Assembly: GCA_035544955.1 (NCBI GenBank)
Contig: DASZZN010000009.1
Location: forward strand, 186,001-250,000
Direction of reading: 5' to 3'
Length of the DNA: 64,000 nucleotides
DNA from: Candidatus Dormiibacterota bacterium
Lineage (GTDB): Bacteria; Chloroflexota; Dormibacteria; CF-121
Positions 34,848 to 43,685 of this stretch are shown here, piece by piece (positions within the stretch are counted from its first letter, which is position 1; every line of letters begins with the position of its first letter). The notes beneath the pieces were generated by a model. That model searched no databases. It had not been told where the DNA came from and worked only from the letters and a program-made list of their open reading frames with translations. The position numbers were made by a program, and so were the translations under genes.

Positions 34848-35819
34848 TTGCGACCGCAGGCGCCCGAGGGTGCGCCCCGGCAGCCGGGCGCGCTCAAGCT
34901 GCTCTCCGGCGACGCCAATCCTGAGCTCGCTCGGAAGATCGCCGAGGCGCTGCACGAGCCCCTCGATGACATGCGCATCACGCGCTTCGCCGATGGCGAG
35001 ATCGACGTCAAGATCGCCCACAGCGTCCGCGGCGCTGACGTCTTCCTGATTCAGCCGACCTGCCAGCCGGTGTCGGAGAACTACATGCAGCTTTTCATCA
35101 TTCTCGACGCCCTGCGTCGGGCCTCGGCCGGTCGGATCACGGCCGTCATTCCCTACTACGGCTATGCCCGAAAAGAAAAAAAGACCCAGGCGCGGGATCC
35201 AATCTCGGCCAAGCTGATGGCCGACATCATCACGCTCGCCGGGGCGAACCGCGTCATTGCGCTGGACCTCCATGCCGACGCCATCCAGGGCTTTTTCGAT
35301 ATCCCGGTTGATCACCTGACGGCCGAAAAGCTCCTGGTCGAATACATTCGCAAGCTGCATTTGCCAAACGCCGTGATCGTGTCTCCTGACGTTGGCGGCG
35401 CCAAGCGCGTCGGGGACGTCGCGCGGCTGCTGGATCTGCCGATCGCCTTTGTCTATAAGCGGCGTCCAAAAGACGACGTCGTCAGTGAGCAGCGCGTCGT
35501 CGGCGACGTCGACGGCATGGACGCCGTCGTCGTCGATGACTTGATCTCGACCGGCGGCACGCTGGTCGGCGTCTCGCATGCGCTGCGCGCCGAGGGCGCG
35601 ACCAGCGTTCGGGTCCTTGCCACCCACGGCGTGCTCGCCGGTGACGCCGTCGCCAAGCTCGTCGACTCGCCCATCGAAGAAATCGTGATCACCGACTCGG
35701 TTCCACTGCCGCCAGAGAAGCAGCACGCCAAGATCAAGGTACTTTCCGTCGCGCCATTGCTCGCCGAGGCGATCCTCCGGGTCCACGAGGATCGTTCCGT
35801 CAGCGAGCTCTTCAAGTAG
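34848..35819 (+). CDS. prs: Ribose-phosphate pyrophosphokinase
   Basis: A 323-residue enzyme making PRPP from ribose 5-phosphate and ATP, for nucleotide, His and Trp synthesis. Family motifs: LKLLSGDANPELARKIAE near residue 16, FADGEIDVKI near 46, YYGYARKEKKTQARDPIS near 102, DLHADAIQGFFDIPVD near 135 and the PRPP loop VVVDDLISTGGTLV near 222. TTG 34848 is the best start. glmU followed by prs is a widely conserved gene order, which supports both calls. Confidence 0.95.
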   Translation: MRPQAPEGAPRQPGALKLLSGDANPELARKIAEALHEPLDDMRITRFADGEIDVKIAHSVRGADVFLIQPTCQPVSENYMQLFIILDALRRASAGRITAVIPYYGYARKEKKTQARDPISAKLMADIITLAGANRVIALDLHADAIQGFFDIPVDHLTAEKLLVEYIRKLHLPNAVIVSPDVGGAKRVGDVARLLDLPIAFVYKRRPKDDVVSEQRVVGDVDGMDAVVVDDLISTGGTLVGVSHALRAEGATSVRVLATHGVLAGDAVAKLVDSPIEEIVITDSVPLPPEKQHAKIKVLSVAPLLAEAILRVHEDRSVSELFK

Positions 35820-35825
35820 ACCTCA

Positions 35826-37172
35826 TTGGACACCACGGCCTGGCTCGAGCTCATCATCATCGTCATCGCGCTCGTCCTGGCGGGGCTGGCCGCCTCGGCC
35901 GAGACGTCGCTCACGTCCATCTCACGGGTGCGGCTGCGGCAGCTCGTTGAACAGAAGGTCCCGCAGGCGATCGTGATCGAACGCTTGCATCGGAATCCGA
36001 ACGCTTACCTATCGACCATCTTGATCGTCAACACGGTGGCGATCATCGTGGCCTCGTCGACAGCGACGCTTCTGGCCTTGCATCTCTATCACGAACGTGT
36101 CGCCGAGTGGGCGGTCAGCATCGTGCTGTCGCTGGTGGTGCTCGTCGCCTGCGAGATCACGCCCAAAACCCTGGCACTGCAGCGCGCCGAAAAGGTGGCA
36201 CTGCGCATGGCCCGGCTGGTCGCCTGGGCGACCTGGGTGATGCGGCCCATCGTGTTCGTCCTCACGGCGGTTACCCGATTGATCCTGCGGATCATGGGCG
36301 CCAGAGCCCAGGTGCGAGGCCCGTTCGTCACCGAAGAAGAATTGAAAATGCTGGTCTCCGTGGGCGAAGAAGAGGGCGTCCTCGAAGAAGAAGAGCGCGA
36401 GATGATCCACGGCATCTTCGAGATGGGCGACATGCGCGTCCGCGAAGTCATGGTGCCGCGCACCGACCTCGTCGCCATCGAAGCCAACGAGCCGGTGGAG
36501 AAGGCCGTCGAGCTGGTCACCAAGCACGGCCATACCAGGATCCCCGTTTACGAGGGCAACCTGGACCACATCGTCGGCGTCCTCTACGCCAAGGACTTGC
36601 TTCGGGCGGTGGTGCGCGGCGAGAAGAAATCCCTGCGTGAGATCGCCCGCAAGCCCTACTTCACCCCGGAATCGAACAAAGTCCAGGACGTGCTGCGCGA
36701 CCTGCGCAAGAATCGCGTCCATATGGCGATCGTCGTCGATGAGTACGGTGGCACCGCGGGGGCGGTCACGATCGAAGATATTCTGGAAGAGATCGTCGGG
36801 CCGATCCAGGACGAGTACGACATCGGCGAAGAGGACGAGATTCAATTTATCTCGCCCAACGAGGTCGTGCTGGACGGGCGCGTCAGCGTCGATGACGTCA
36901 ACGAGCTCTTGAAACTCAACATCGCCGCTGACGACTACGACACGATCGGCGGGTACGTCTTGAACCAATTGGGGGCCGCCCCCAAAGTCGGCGCCACGCT
37001 CAAGCTTGGCAATGCCGACCTTCGTGTCGAGGCCGTCCAGGGCACGCGGATCAAGAAAGTGCGGATCAAGAGCCAGACGCCGTTCCAGATCCCTGAGCCG
37101 TCACAGGACGAGCCGACACTGTCGAGCACGCCGGAAACCGCCCGCGGACGCGAGTCGACACGGGAGCCCTAG
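35826..37172 (+). CDS. CorC/HlyC family transporter (CNNM-CBS protein)
   Basis: A 448-residue protein with an N-terminal CNNM membrane domain of three to four helices (about residues 5-155; SAETSLTSISRVRLRQL), two CBS domains around residues 200-320 (MVPRTDLVAIEANEPVEKAV; HMAIVVDEYGGTAGAVTIEDILEEIVG) and a C-terminal CorC_HlyC domain with YDTIGGYVLNQLG. These proteins act in magnesium/cobalt efflux or transport and are often mislabelled hemolysins. The start is TTG 35826, seven bases after prs, so the three genes form an operon. Confidence 0.92.
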   Translation: MDTTAWLELIIIVIALVLAGLAASAETSLTSISRVRLRQLVEQKVPQAIVIERLHRNPNAYLSTILIVNTVAIIVASSTATLLALHLYHERVAEWAVSIVLSLVVLVACEITPKTLALQRAEKVALRMARLVAWATWVMRPIVFVLTAVTRLILRIMGARAQVRGPFVTEEELKMLVSVGEEEGVLEEEEREMIHGIFEMGDMRVREVMVPRTDLVAIEANEPVEKAVELVTKHGHTRIPVYEGNLDHIVGVLYAKDLLRAVVRGEKKSLREIARKPYFTPESNKVQDVLRDLRKNRVHMAIVVDEYGGTAGAVTIEDILEEIVGPIQDEYDIGEEDEIQFISPNEVVLDGRVSVDDVNELLKLNIAADDYDTIGGYVLNQLGAAPKVGATLKLGNADLRVEAVQGTRIKKVRIKSQTPFQIPEPSQDEPTLSSTPETARGRESTREP

Positions 37173-37219
37173 CCGTTTCGGCGCGGGGGAGCGAAACGCG
37201 GACCGCGCCCGCGTACACG

Positions 37220-38437
37220 CTGACGACGTGGTTTGCCGCCGCGACCTGCGCGCTCGCACCGGCCTACACCGTCCGCTGGCACTACGGCTTCTATCCGACC
37301 ACCCTGCTGGAGCATGCCGTGATCTTGACCGTCGTGGTCTTCGCGATCGAGACCATCCGGCAGCGCTCGCGGCTCGAATGGCGCACCCCGTTCACCTGGC
37401 CGGCCGCGCTATTGCTCCTGGCCGGGGCGATCTCGGTCGTGGTCGCCCCCAGTCGCCGGGACGCGCTCGGCCTTTACCGGGCCTATTTCGTCGAGCCGAT
37501 CGCGTTTTTCTTCGTCCTCGGAATGGTGGTGCGCGAGGCCAGGCGAGCGTTCCTGATGCTGGCCGGCCTCGGCGTCGCCACGCTGGTCGTGGGCCTCGCG
37601 AATGCCCTCGTCGTCATCCAGGCCATCCTGGCGCACCGGTTGGACCTGGCCGGGACGCCGCCGGTTGTGATCTATCAGACCCAAAACGCGGTTGCGCTCT
37701 TCCTGCTGCCGGTCATCGCCGTCGCCGCCAGCATCCTGGCCTACGGTCGGGAGCGGAGCGCGCGTTTAGCCAGTGCCGCGTACCTGGTGCTGGCCGTGCC
37801 ATCTTTCTTGTTGACGTTATCGCGCGGCGGATACCTGGCGCTGCTCGGCGTCGGGGTGGGACTTGCGCTTGCGAGCCGCCGGCGGCGGCTCCTGCTGGCG
37901 ACCGCCGTGGGGGTCACCATCATCTTTGCGCTGATCCCACCGATAACGAGCCGCCTCGCGCACGAGATCAATCCGGCAGACGGAAACAACACGTTGGTCG
38001 GCCGTTCCTATCTCTGGCGTGCCACCCTGCAGATGCTGCAGCACTATCCCGTCACCGGCGTTGGACTGGCGGGTTTCGAGACGCGCCTGGGGCCCTACTG
38101 GAACGCGACGCATATCGACCGTTTTATCTATCCGCACAACATCGTGCTGAACTTCTGGAGCGCGACCGGCCTCCTCGGCCTGGCGGCGTTCGGCTGGCTT
38201 CTCTATGCGGCATTCCGTGCCAGCTGGCGCGGCTGGAGGACCGGCGCCTGGCCGTGGCGCGCGATGCATTTCGGCGTCCTGCTGGCCCTCGTCGGCATCG
38301 TGATTCACGGCCTGGTCGACGTGCCCTATTTCAAGAACGATCTGAGCCTGGAATTCTGGGTGCTGCTGGGGGTTACCTGGGCGGGGCTCCGCTGGGGGTC
38401 TCCGACCGGGCGGGAATCAGCTCCCGATACAGGTTGA
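37220..38437 (+). CDS. O-antigen ligase family protein
   Basis: A polytopic membrane protein of about 405 residues with ten or more hydrophobic segments and a Wzy_C-like loop (RSYLWRATLQMLQHYPVTGVGLAGF near residue 270, then YPHNIVLNFWSATGLLGLAAFG, with the conserved His). The first conventional start is GTG 37319, but 99 bases of the same frame upstream encode a good membrane segment (WFAAATCALAPAYTVRW). No ATG, GTG or TTG occurs there, so CTG 37220 is the likely start. Its last 65 bases overlap the convergent glycosyltransferase gene. Confidence 0.82.
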   Translation: MTTWFAAATCALAPAYTVRWHYGFYPTTLLEHAVILTVVVFAIETIRQRSRLEWRTPFTWPAALLLLAGAISVVVAPSRRDALGLYRAYFVEPIAFFFVLGMVVREARRAFLMLAGLGVATLVVGLANALVVIQAILAHRLDLAGTPPVVIYQTQNAVALFLLPVIAVAASILAYGRERSARLASAAYLVLAVPSFLLTLSRGGYLALLGVGVGLALASRRRRLLLATAVGVTIIFALIPPITSRLAHEINPADGNNTLVGRSYLWRATLQMLQHYPVTGVGLAGFETRLGPYWNATHIDRFIYPHNIVLNFWSATGLLGLAAFGWLLYAAFRASWRGWRTGAWPWRAMHFGVLLALVGIVIHGLVDVPYFKNDLSLEFWVLLGVTWAGLRWGSPTGRESAPDTG

Positions 38438-39542
38438 CGTGCGCCTCGACCTGTTGGGACAGTCGCGAGCCGGCGGGGCGCTGACCGGCGTCGGCCCAGC
38501 CGGTGCGAGCGGCCGATAGGATCGCCCGTGCCAGGTCCGCCGGCGTATAGGCGCCGGCCCTGACGAAGGTAATATTCGGCGTCGCGCGAAGCGAATCCGA
38601 CGTCGCGGGCCCGTCCGTCGTCACCACCGGCAGCCGGTGCTCGAGCACTGCTTCCAGCGTCGTGTTTCGTTGCGACGCGCCTTCGCGGTAGAGAAGGGCG
38701 GCAACCTCGCACGCTTGAAGCGCTTCGGAGACTTCCGCGGAGCTGGCGTAGCCGAGCCACGTCACGGAACCTGATAAGCCGAGGTCGCCGATCTTTCTTT
38801 TCAGCACCTCGGTATATTCGCGAGCTCGCTGGGCGTCGTAGTCGGCCTCGCCGCCGACGATGAGCAGGTGGCTGGCCGTCGAGCGCCGCAACGCCACCAG
38901 GCTATCGATGATGTCTTCGAGCCGGCGGCGCGGGTGAATCAGGCCGAAGGTCCCCAGCAGGAGCTCGCCCGGAGCAAGCCCGAGCCGAGCCCGAAACGCC
39001 GCCCGATCCGCGTCGCCGTTGATGGGAATCGTCGAGATCATCTGCGTGACATCGACGCGCGTTCCAAAAATACGAAGCCGGCCGCGCAGCGCCTCGGCTT
39101 CGATCGGATCAGGGACGACGATGCGGCTCGACGTTAGCGCCATGAAATCCGTCGCCAGCCGTCCGTGCCAGCGGCGTTCGCTGCGCTCGTGAATCGTGAG
39201 CACGACCGGCACCCGCGCCAGCCAGCGCACCGCCAACGGCAGAAACAGGACGCCCAGACTTCGCTCATATCCGACGGCCGGATACTGGATGTGGACGACG
39301 TCCGGCGCGAGCCGGTGGATCAGCCGGGCCCACCTGATAACGGACGGCAATGACCAGCCTGGGACGAGCCGCACGACTTGAGCCGGGGCAACCGCCTCGG
39401 GTCGAACGAGCGCATTTTTCGTCGTGAGGACCTGCACGGTGATCCCGGGGGAGAGTGCCAGCTGCGATGCCAGGCGGGCCGTGTACTCGCCGATGCCGCA
39501 GCGGACCGCGGGGAGCGATCCGCTCACCAACACGAGTTTCAC
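38373..39542 (-). CDS. Glycosyltransferase family 4
   Basis: A 389-residue GT-B enzyme. The acceptor-side N-terminus KLVLVSGSLPAVRCGIGEYT is followed by DVVHIQYPAVGYERS near residue 95. The donor half has GTFGLIHPRRRLEDIIDSL near 205 and the ASSAEVSEALQACEVAALLY ... GASQRNTTLEAVLEHRLPVV motif with the conserved Glu near 305. GTG 39542 overlaps the upstream stop as GTGA, and a palindromic mini-repeat lies directly upstream. Product unknown; part of the polysaccharide locus. Confidence 0.88.
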   Translation of the reverse strand: MKLVLVSGSLPAVRCGIGEYTARLASQLALSPGITVQVLTTKNALVRPEAVAPAQVVRLVPGWSLPSVIRWARLIHRLAPDVVHIQYPAVGYERSLGVLFLPLAVRWLARVPVVLTIHERSERRWHGRLATDFMALTSSRIVVPDPIEAEALRGRLRIFGTRVDVTQMISTIPINGDADRAAFRARLGLAPGELLLGTFGLIHPRRRLEDIIDSLVALRRSTASHLLIVGGEADYDAQRAREYTEVLKRKIGDLGLSGSVTWLGYASSAEVSEALQACEVAALLYREGASQRNTTLEAVLEHRLPVVTTDGPATSDSLRATPNITFVRAGAYTPADLARAILSAARTGWADAGQRPAGSRLSQQVEAHVNLYRELIPARSETPSGAPPR

Positions 39543-40498
39543 GCGCCCCCATCCTGCCCTCCCCCAGAGGGGGAGGGGAAATTTCCGGATGGGAAATTGC
39601 GCAGGACGGCCAGCTCCGTCTGCGCTCGCTCGTGAAGGACGCGGCTGCGGAGGCCGCCGACCGCAAAAATCACCAGGCGCGCCAGATGCGACACGAATGT
39701 CGCCACCATGATCAGGCTGGCCGTCAAACGCCCGTAGTGCTTCTCGAAATAGCGCCGGCGGCCGGCGATCGCCTTCAGGATGGTGGGTGCCGGCGCCAGC
39801 CGCTGGCTGGCTCCCCACTGGTGGACGACGCGAGCCGCCGGGACGTAGGTCACCCGCCAACCGGCCCGGCGGGCCCGCAGGCAAAAGTCGACGTCTTCGT
39901 AGCCCCAGGCGAAGCCTTCGTCGAGGCCGCCGATCTGGTCGATGACGCCGCGGCGAATCAGCATCGCGGCCCCGGAGACCTCATCGACATCGGCCGGTTT
40001 GGAGTAATCGCGCTGCGTCCCGTAGCGAGGCCGGCCGGTCAGCCGATTGAGTCCGAGCAGTGACGCCACGGCCGACGCCGGCGTTGGAAAACGGCCGCCC
40101 GAGGGCTGGAGGGTCCCATCGGGATTCAGCAATTTGGGTCCAATCACGCCCGCCTCCGGATGCTCATCGGCATACGCCACCAGCGTCCGCAAGGCGTCCG
40201 TCTCGACGGCGGCGTCGGAGTTCAGCAGGAGTAGGTAGCGGCCACGCGCTCGTCCGACCGCCTGGTTGTTGGCCGCGGCAAAGCCGCGATTGCTGGCATT
40301 GGCGATGAGCTCGACGGCCCGGAAGCGCTGCCGTACGAGATCAACGCTCCCATCCGTCGAACCGTTGTCGACCACGAACACCTCGACCGCCAGGTCGTGC
40401 CGAGCCGCGTCGACGGATTGCAGGCAGGCCTCGAGCAGCCGGCAGGTGTTCCAGTTGACAACGATCACGCTCAGGTCCGTCGCGCCGCCGCCGCTCAC
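39539..40498 (-). CDS. Glycosyltransferase family 2 (WbbL-like), C-terminus replaced by a repeat
   Basis: A 319-residue GT-A enzyme of the rhamnosyltransferase group: LSVIVVNWNTCRLLEACLQS at residues 9-28, VFVVDNGSTDGSVDLV near 40, NRGFAAANNQAVG near 68, LLLNSDAAVE near 90, GPKLLNPDGTLQPSGG and GAAMLIRRGVIDQIGGLDE near 180. The last 20 or so residues (NFPSGNFPSPSGGGQDGGA) are translated from a palindromic mini-repeat. GTGA overlaps link it to both neighbours. Confidence 0.88.
   Translation of the reverse strand: MSGGGATDLSVIVVNWNTCRLLEACLQSVDAARHDLAVEVFVVDNGSTDGSVDLVRQRFRAVELIANASNRGFAAANNQAVGRARGRYLLLLNSDAAVETDALRTLVAYADEHPEAGVIGPKLLNPDGTLQPSGGRFPTPASAVASLLGLNRLTGRPRYGTQRDYSKPADVDEVSGAAMLIRRGVIDQIGGLDEGFAWGYEDVDFCLRARRAGWRVTYVPAARVVHQWGASQRLAPAPTILKAIAGRRRYFEKHYGRLTASLIMVATFVSHLARLVIFAVGGLRSRVLHERAQTELAVLRNFPSGNFPSPSGGGQDGGA
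39545..39578 (+). repeat. GC-rich palindromic mini-repeat, copy C
   Basis: GCCCCCATCCTG followed by CCCTCCCCC/GGGGGAGGG arms with a three-base loop. Same plus-strand orientation as the other copies. It lies across the end of a GT2 gene, directly upstream of the GT4 start on the minus strand. Confidence 0.8.
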
Positions 40499-41376
40499 AG
40501 GCGCGCAATCTCGCGATACGCGGCCAGCCGCGCCCGGCGCCGGTCGCGTCGAAATACCAGGGCAAGGCTTCGGGCCAGCATGGCCGCGCGGGTGATGCCG
40601 CGAGCGGCGATCGTCCAGGACCGCGGGTAGTAGGTGGCGTAGAACCGGTACATGCTGCGGTAGCTTTCGATCATCAGGGGCAGCTCGTTCTGTCGCGAGC
40701 TGCCGCCCAGGCGATGGGTCGCAACCGCGGCCGGCTCAAACCAGATCTGCCAGCCGGCGCGCCGGGCGCGCACGCACCAATCGAGTTCTTCCGCGTACAT
40801 GAAGTAACGGTCGTCGAAGGGCCCCACCTCCGAGACGGCGGCGAGGCGCACCAGCATGCAGGCGCCGACCACCCAATCGACCTCGCGGGGGGCGTCTTGC
40901 TTCGAGAGCAGGAGGTACCAGCGTCCGATCCCCGGCACGTATTTGAGCACTCGATAGAGGCGAAAGGCCTCGATGAGGTGTGTGAGGGGGGAGGGCTCGT
41001 TGCGGGAGGCCGGCTGCAGGCTGCCGTCAGGATTTCGAAGCCCCGCGCCCACGGCGGCTGCTTTTGGAGTGGTGACCGCCCGCTCCAGCAGCGCGTCCAC
41101 GCAGCCGGCATGCACGAAGGCGTCCGGGTTGAGTAGCAGCGCAAAAGGGGTCTCGACCAGCGCCAGGGCGGCGTTGACGCCTGCCGCGAATCCCAGGTTT
41201 TTCGTGTTCTTGATGATCCGCGTAGGCACGCCGCCGGCGTCGAACCGTTCCAGGCTGCCGTCGCTCGAGGCGTTGTCGATGACCAGCAGCTGCCACGGGG
41301 AGCGGGTATTCTCGGACAGGGCGCGCACGCACCTGGAGAGGTCGTCTCCAGAATTCCAGTTGACTACGCAGACCGT
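40495..41376 (-). CDS. Glycosyltransferase family 2, start codon unclear
   Basis: A GT2 enzyme of at least 293 residues. LLVIDNASSDGSLERF, NLGFAAGVNAALALV, ALLLNPDAFVH and GACMLVRLAAVSEVGPFDDRYFMYAEELDW are typical of WbbL-type rhamnosyltransferases. The first conventional start is GTG 41328, but it would cut off the beta-1 strand, which is encoded just upstream as TVCVVNWNSGDDLSRC. No ATG, GTG, TTG or CTG occurs in that stretch; ACG 41376 is used here as a placeholder. The segment overlaps the end of the upstream ligase gene. A one-base sequencing error is an alternative. Confidence 0.8.
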   Translation of the reverse strand, partial: TVCVVNWNSGDDLSRCVRALSENTRSPWQLLVIDNASSDGSLERFDAGGVPTRIIKNTKNLGFAAGVNAALALVETPFALLLNPDAFVHAGCVDALLERAVTTPKAAAVGAGLRNPDGSLQPASRNEPSPLTHLIEAFRLYRVLKYVPGIGRWYLLLSKQDAPREVDWVVGACMLVRLAAVSEVGPFDDRYFMYAEELDWCVRARRAGWQIWFEPAAVATHRLGGSSRQNELPLMIESYRSMYRFYATYYPRSWTIAARGITRAAMLARSLALVFRRDRRRARLAAYREIARL

Positions 41377-42854
41377 AACCGCTGGCCGATCCCTCTGGTT
41401 AGCCGCCCGCCGGCGACGAGCATTCCGAAGAAGACCCAGGTAAACCCGAGCCAGGTCCCGTCGGTGAACTCATAGGTCACGAGCAGCGCCAGCGCGGCGG
41501 CTACGAGGCCGAACAGGATGTAGTGCGTCGTCTCCCAGGTCACCACGGCCGAGCCCAGCGCACGGAACGCGGGCCGGGCGGCGGCAACCAGCGCCGCGAG
41601 AAGCAACAGGAACCCCACGATGCCCGTATCGAAAAGAATGTGGAGCGGGAGATTCCCGATCCAGCCGCCGGACGTCGCTCCAAGGAGGTAGACATACGAG
41701 CCCGTCCCATTGCCGAAAACGGGGCGATGCAGCCAGCCGTTCAGGGCGAGTCGGGCGACCTCGAATCGGCCCGTGAGCGACGACGTGCTCCCCGCCTGGA
41801 AGAAGCCTCGTCCGTGTTGCATGAAGACGGAACCACCCTTGACGCATCCCGGAGCCTGGGTTGGGTTGGAGGTTGCGGGTGGTGGCCCAGATGCCGGCCC
41901 CGCGCCGACTGTGGGTATCGCCGCTGCGGGCTGGCTCGAGCCTGGGGCGGCCATTGGACAATCGACGACCGACATTGCCGTCGCCAGCGCCAGGCCGACG
42001 GCGATTCCCGCCAGGCTGGGGTTGACGAAGTCGGCCAGGCGCCTGCGCCGCCCAAACAATCCCCGCCTCAGCGCGAACGCCAGCATGGAAAGCATCAGTA
42101 GTGGTCCAACCACCCAGACGACGCGCGTCGTGCTGATCACGAGCCCGGCGACGATGATGCCCATCGCGATCCGCAGAGCCCATGTTCGCCCGCGTGTCTG
42201 CGCGCCCGGGGACAGGCTGAGTGCAAACGCCAGCGCCCAGACGGTCAGCAGGTAGCTGGCGAAGATGTTGGGTTCCCACATCGTGCTCGCGACCCGCGGA
42301 GCAATGATCACAAGGTTGCCCGCGGCCGTGCCGTCGAAGGCGATGCCGACGTGCGAGTCGACCAGGGCGTACAGGATCGCCTCAACGATGCCGATGGCCG
42401 CCACGATCGTCCCAACCGCGATCCAGACGAGGGCGGCGCGAACGAGGTCCGCCCGAGTACGAATGAAGACAACCGCCAGGCCGTAGAGGGCGACCATGCC
42501 GACCAGCACCAGCGTCAGACGCAGACTTTCCCGCGGCGCCGGTGAAAAGACGAGGGACGAGAACGCCCCAACGGCCAGCCAGCCGGCGAGGCAGTATTCG
42601 ATCAGGCCGATGCGCACCGGGGCGATGCGCCAGGTCACGATGGCCCAGACGGCCAGCACGACCGCGACGATCAGCTCCAGCCGGAGGTTGATGCCGTGCC
42701 AGCGGATGCCGAACCTGTCGGCGGAAACGGCTCCCACCAAAATGACGAGAGGTAGGAGTCTCAGCAGCTCGGTCGACATCGGCCGGCGATCCTCCGGCGT
42801 GGACGCTTCAGGTTCGTCGAGCGACCCCCAGGCAAGCGTCCGGGGCGCGCTCAT
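41364..42854 (-). CDS. O-antigen ligase family protein
   Basis: A 496-residue polytopic membrane protein with about 12 hydrophobic segments. A large extracytoplasmic loop near residues 285-390 contains a Pro/Ala-rich stretch and FEVARLALNGWLHRPVFGNG followed by NLPLHILFDTGIVGFLLLL, the Wzy/WaaL pattern with a conserved His. ATG 42854 overlaps the stop of the methyltransferase gene as ATGA. Probably polymerises or ligates repeat units made by the surrounding glycosyltransferases. Confidence 0.85.
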   Translation of the reverse strand: MSAPRTLAWGSLDEPEASTPEDRRPMSTELLRLLPLVILVGAVSADRFGIRWHGINLRLELIVAVVLAVWAIVTWRIAPVRIGLIEYCLAGWLAVGAFSSLVFSPAPRESLRLTLVLVGMVALYGLAVVFIRTRADLVRAALVWIAVGTIVAAIGIVEAILYALVDSHVGIAFDGTAAGNLVIIAPRVASTMWEPNIFASYLLTVWALAFALSLSPGAQTRGRTWALRIAMGIIVAGLVISTTRVVWVVGPLLMLSMLAFALRRGLFGRRRRLADFVNPSLAGIAVGLALATAMSVVDCPMAAPGSSQPAAAIPTVGAGPASGPPPATSNPTQAPGCVKGGSVFMQHGRGFFQAGSTSSLTGRFEVARLALNGWLHRPVFGNGTGSYVYLLGATSGGWIGNLPLHILFDTGIVGFLLLLAALVAAARPAFRALGSAVVTWETTHYILFGLVAAALALLVTYEFTDGTWLGFTWVFFGMLVAGGRLTRGIGQRLRSA

Positions 42855-43612
42855 TTCTGTCCAGCTTCCTCGCGAGCCGCTTCGGCCGCCGGCTGCGCCG
42901 TAGGGACTGTCGTCGGTGCCGGGACCGCAACCAGGATGAATTGGTAGGCGAACACCGATGGACGCAGCCCGGTGAGCCAGGCCCGCAGCCGTCGCTTGGA
43001 CCGGGCCCAGACCCGGGTAACGCGGTTGAGCCCTTCCGACAGCGGGTACCCGTGGACACCCTCACGATGGACGACGGTGAAGCCCCCCTGGCGCAACATC
43101 TCCTGGGCCGTCTTCAACGTAAAGAAACGCAGGTGGGTCCGATCCATGATGCCCCAATCCTCATAGTCGAACTTCCCGAGGAGCAGGCGCAACCGTACTT
43201 TGAAGTGGCCGATGTTGGGAATCGACACCACGATCAGGCCGTCATCCGAGAGCTTTGGCCGCGCCATCCGAAGCACCATCACCGGGTCTGCCGTGTGCTC
43301 GAGCACATCGCCGAAGATCATGGCATCGACCTGCCGGCGGAGCTGGGTCCAGACCGCCGGGTCGTCGATGCTGCCCACGATGACTTGGTCGTAGTGCGGC
43401 CGCGCCTTGTCAGCCGCGCCCGGATCGATCTCGATGCCCGCGAGCCAGCGCGGTGGGCTGCTGCGGCGCAGGAACTCGCCGATGTACCCGACGGCGCATC
43501 CGACGTCGAGCACCGCCGCGCTCTCACGCGTCAGCCGCGCCAGCCGGTAGCGAGAATCCTCTGCCGTGGCCGCCACGCGCCCGACGTAAATAAACTCGTC
43601 CCGGTTGAACAT
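42851..43612 (-). CDS. Class I SAM-dependent methyltransferase
   Basis: About 253 residues. SAM-binding motif I is VLDVGCAVGYIGEFL near residue 35, motif II GIEIDPGAADKAR near 60, and MIFGDVLEHTADP near 100, then LSDDGLIVVSIPNIGH. A C-terminal part with RTHLRFFTLKTAQEML is common in glycan methyltransferases. ATG 43612 is preferred over the in-frame 43660. A similar methyltransferase domain forms the second half of the divergent fusion protein at 43686; the shared IPNIGHFKVR/STANIGYFIVR region suggests common ancestry. Confidence 0.88.
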   Translation of the reverse strand: MFNRDEFIYVGRVAATAEDSRYRLARLTRESAAVLDVGCAVGYIGEFLRRSSPPRWLAGIEIDPGAADKARPHYDQVIVGSIDDPAVWTQLRRQVDAMIFGDVLEHTADPVMVLRMARPKLSDDGLIVVSIPNIGHFKVRLRLLLGKFDYEDWGIMDRTHLRFFTLKTAQEMLRQGGFTVVHREGVHGYPLSEGLNRVTRVWARSKRRLRAWLTGLRPSVFAYQFILVAVPAPTTVPTAQPAAEAAREEAGQK

Positions 43613-43685
43613 GGGCACTGTCCAATTATGGCTGCCGAATAGAGGGGGTCGTACAAGCACCCGATGCTATGCTGGCAGACGGGAT

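Noticed and set aside
34683-35786. A 367-codon antisense frame over prs
   Set aside because: It lies opposite the conserved prs gene and has no motif.
36009-36968. A 319-codon antisense frame over the CorC-type gene
   Set aside because: Asp/His/Gln-rich shadow of a well-conserved gene, with no ribosome site.
37006-38484. A 492-codon plus-strand frame across the CorC end and the ligase
   Set aside because: Arg/Pro-rich translation in a different frame from the membrane protein.
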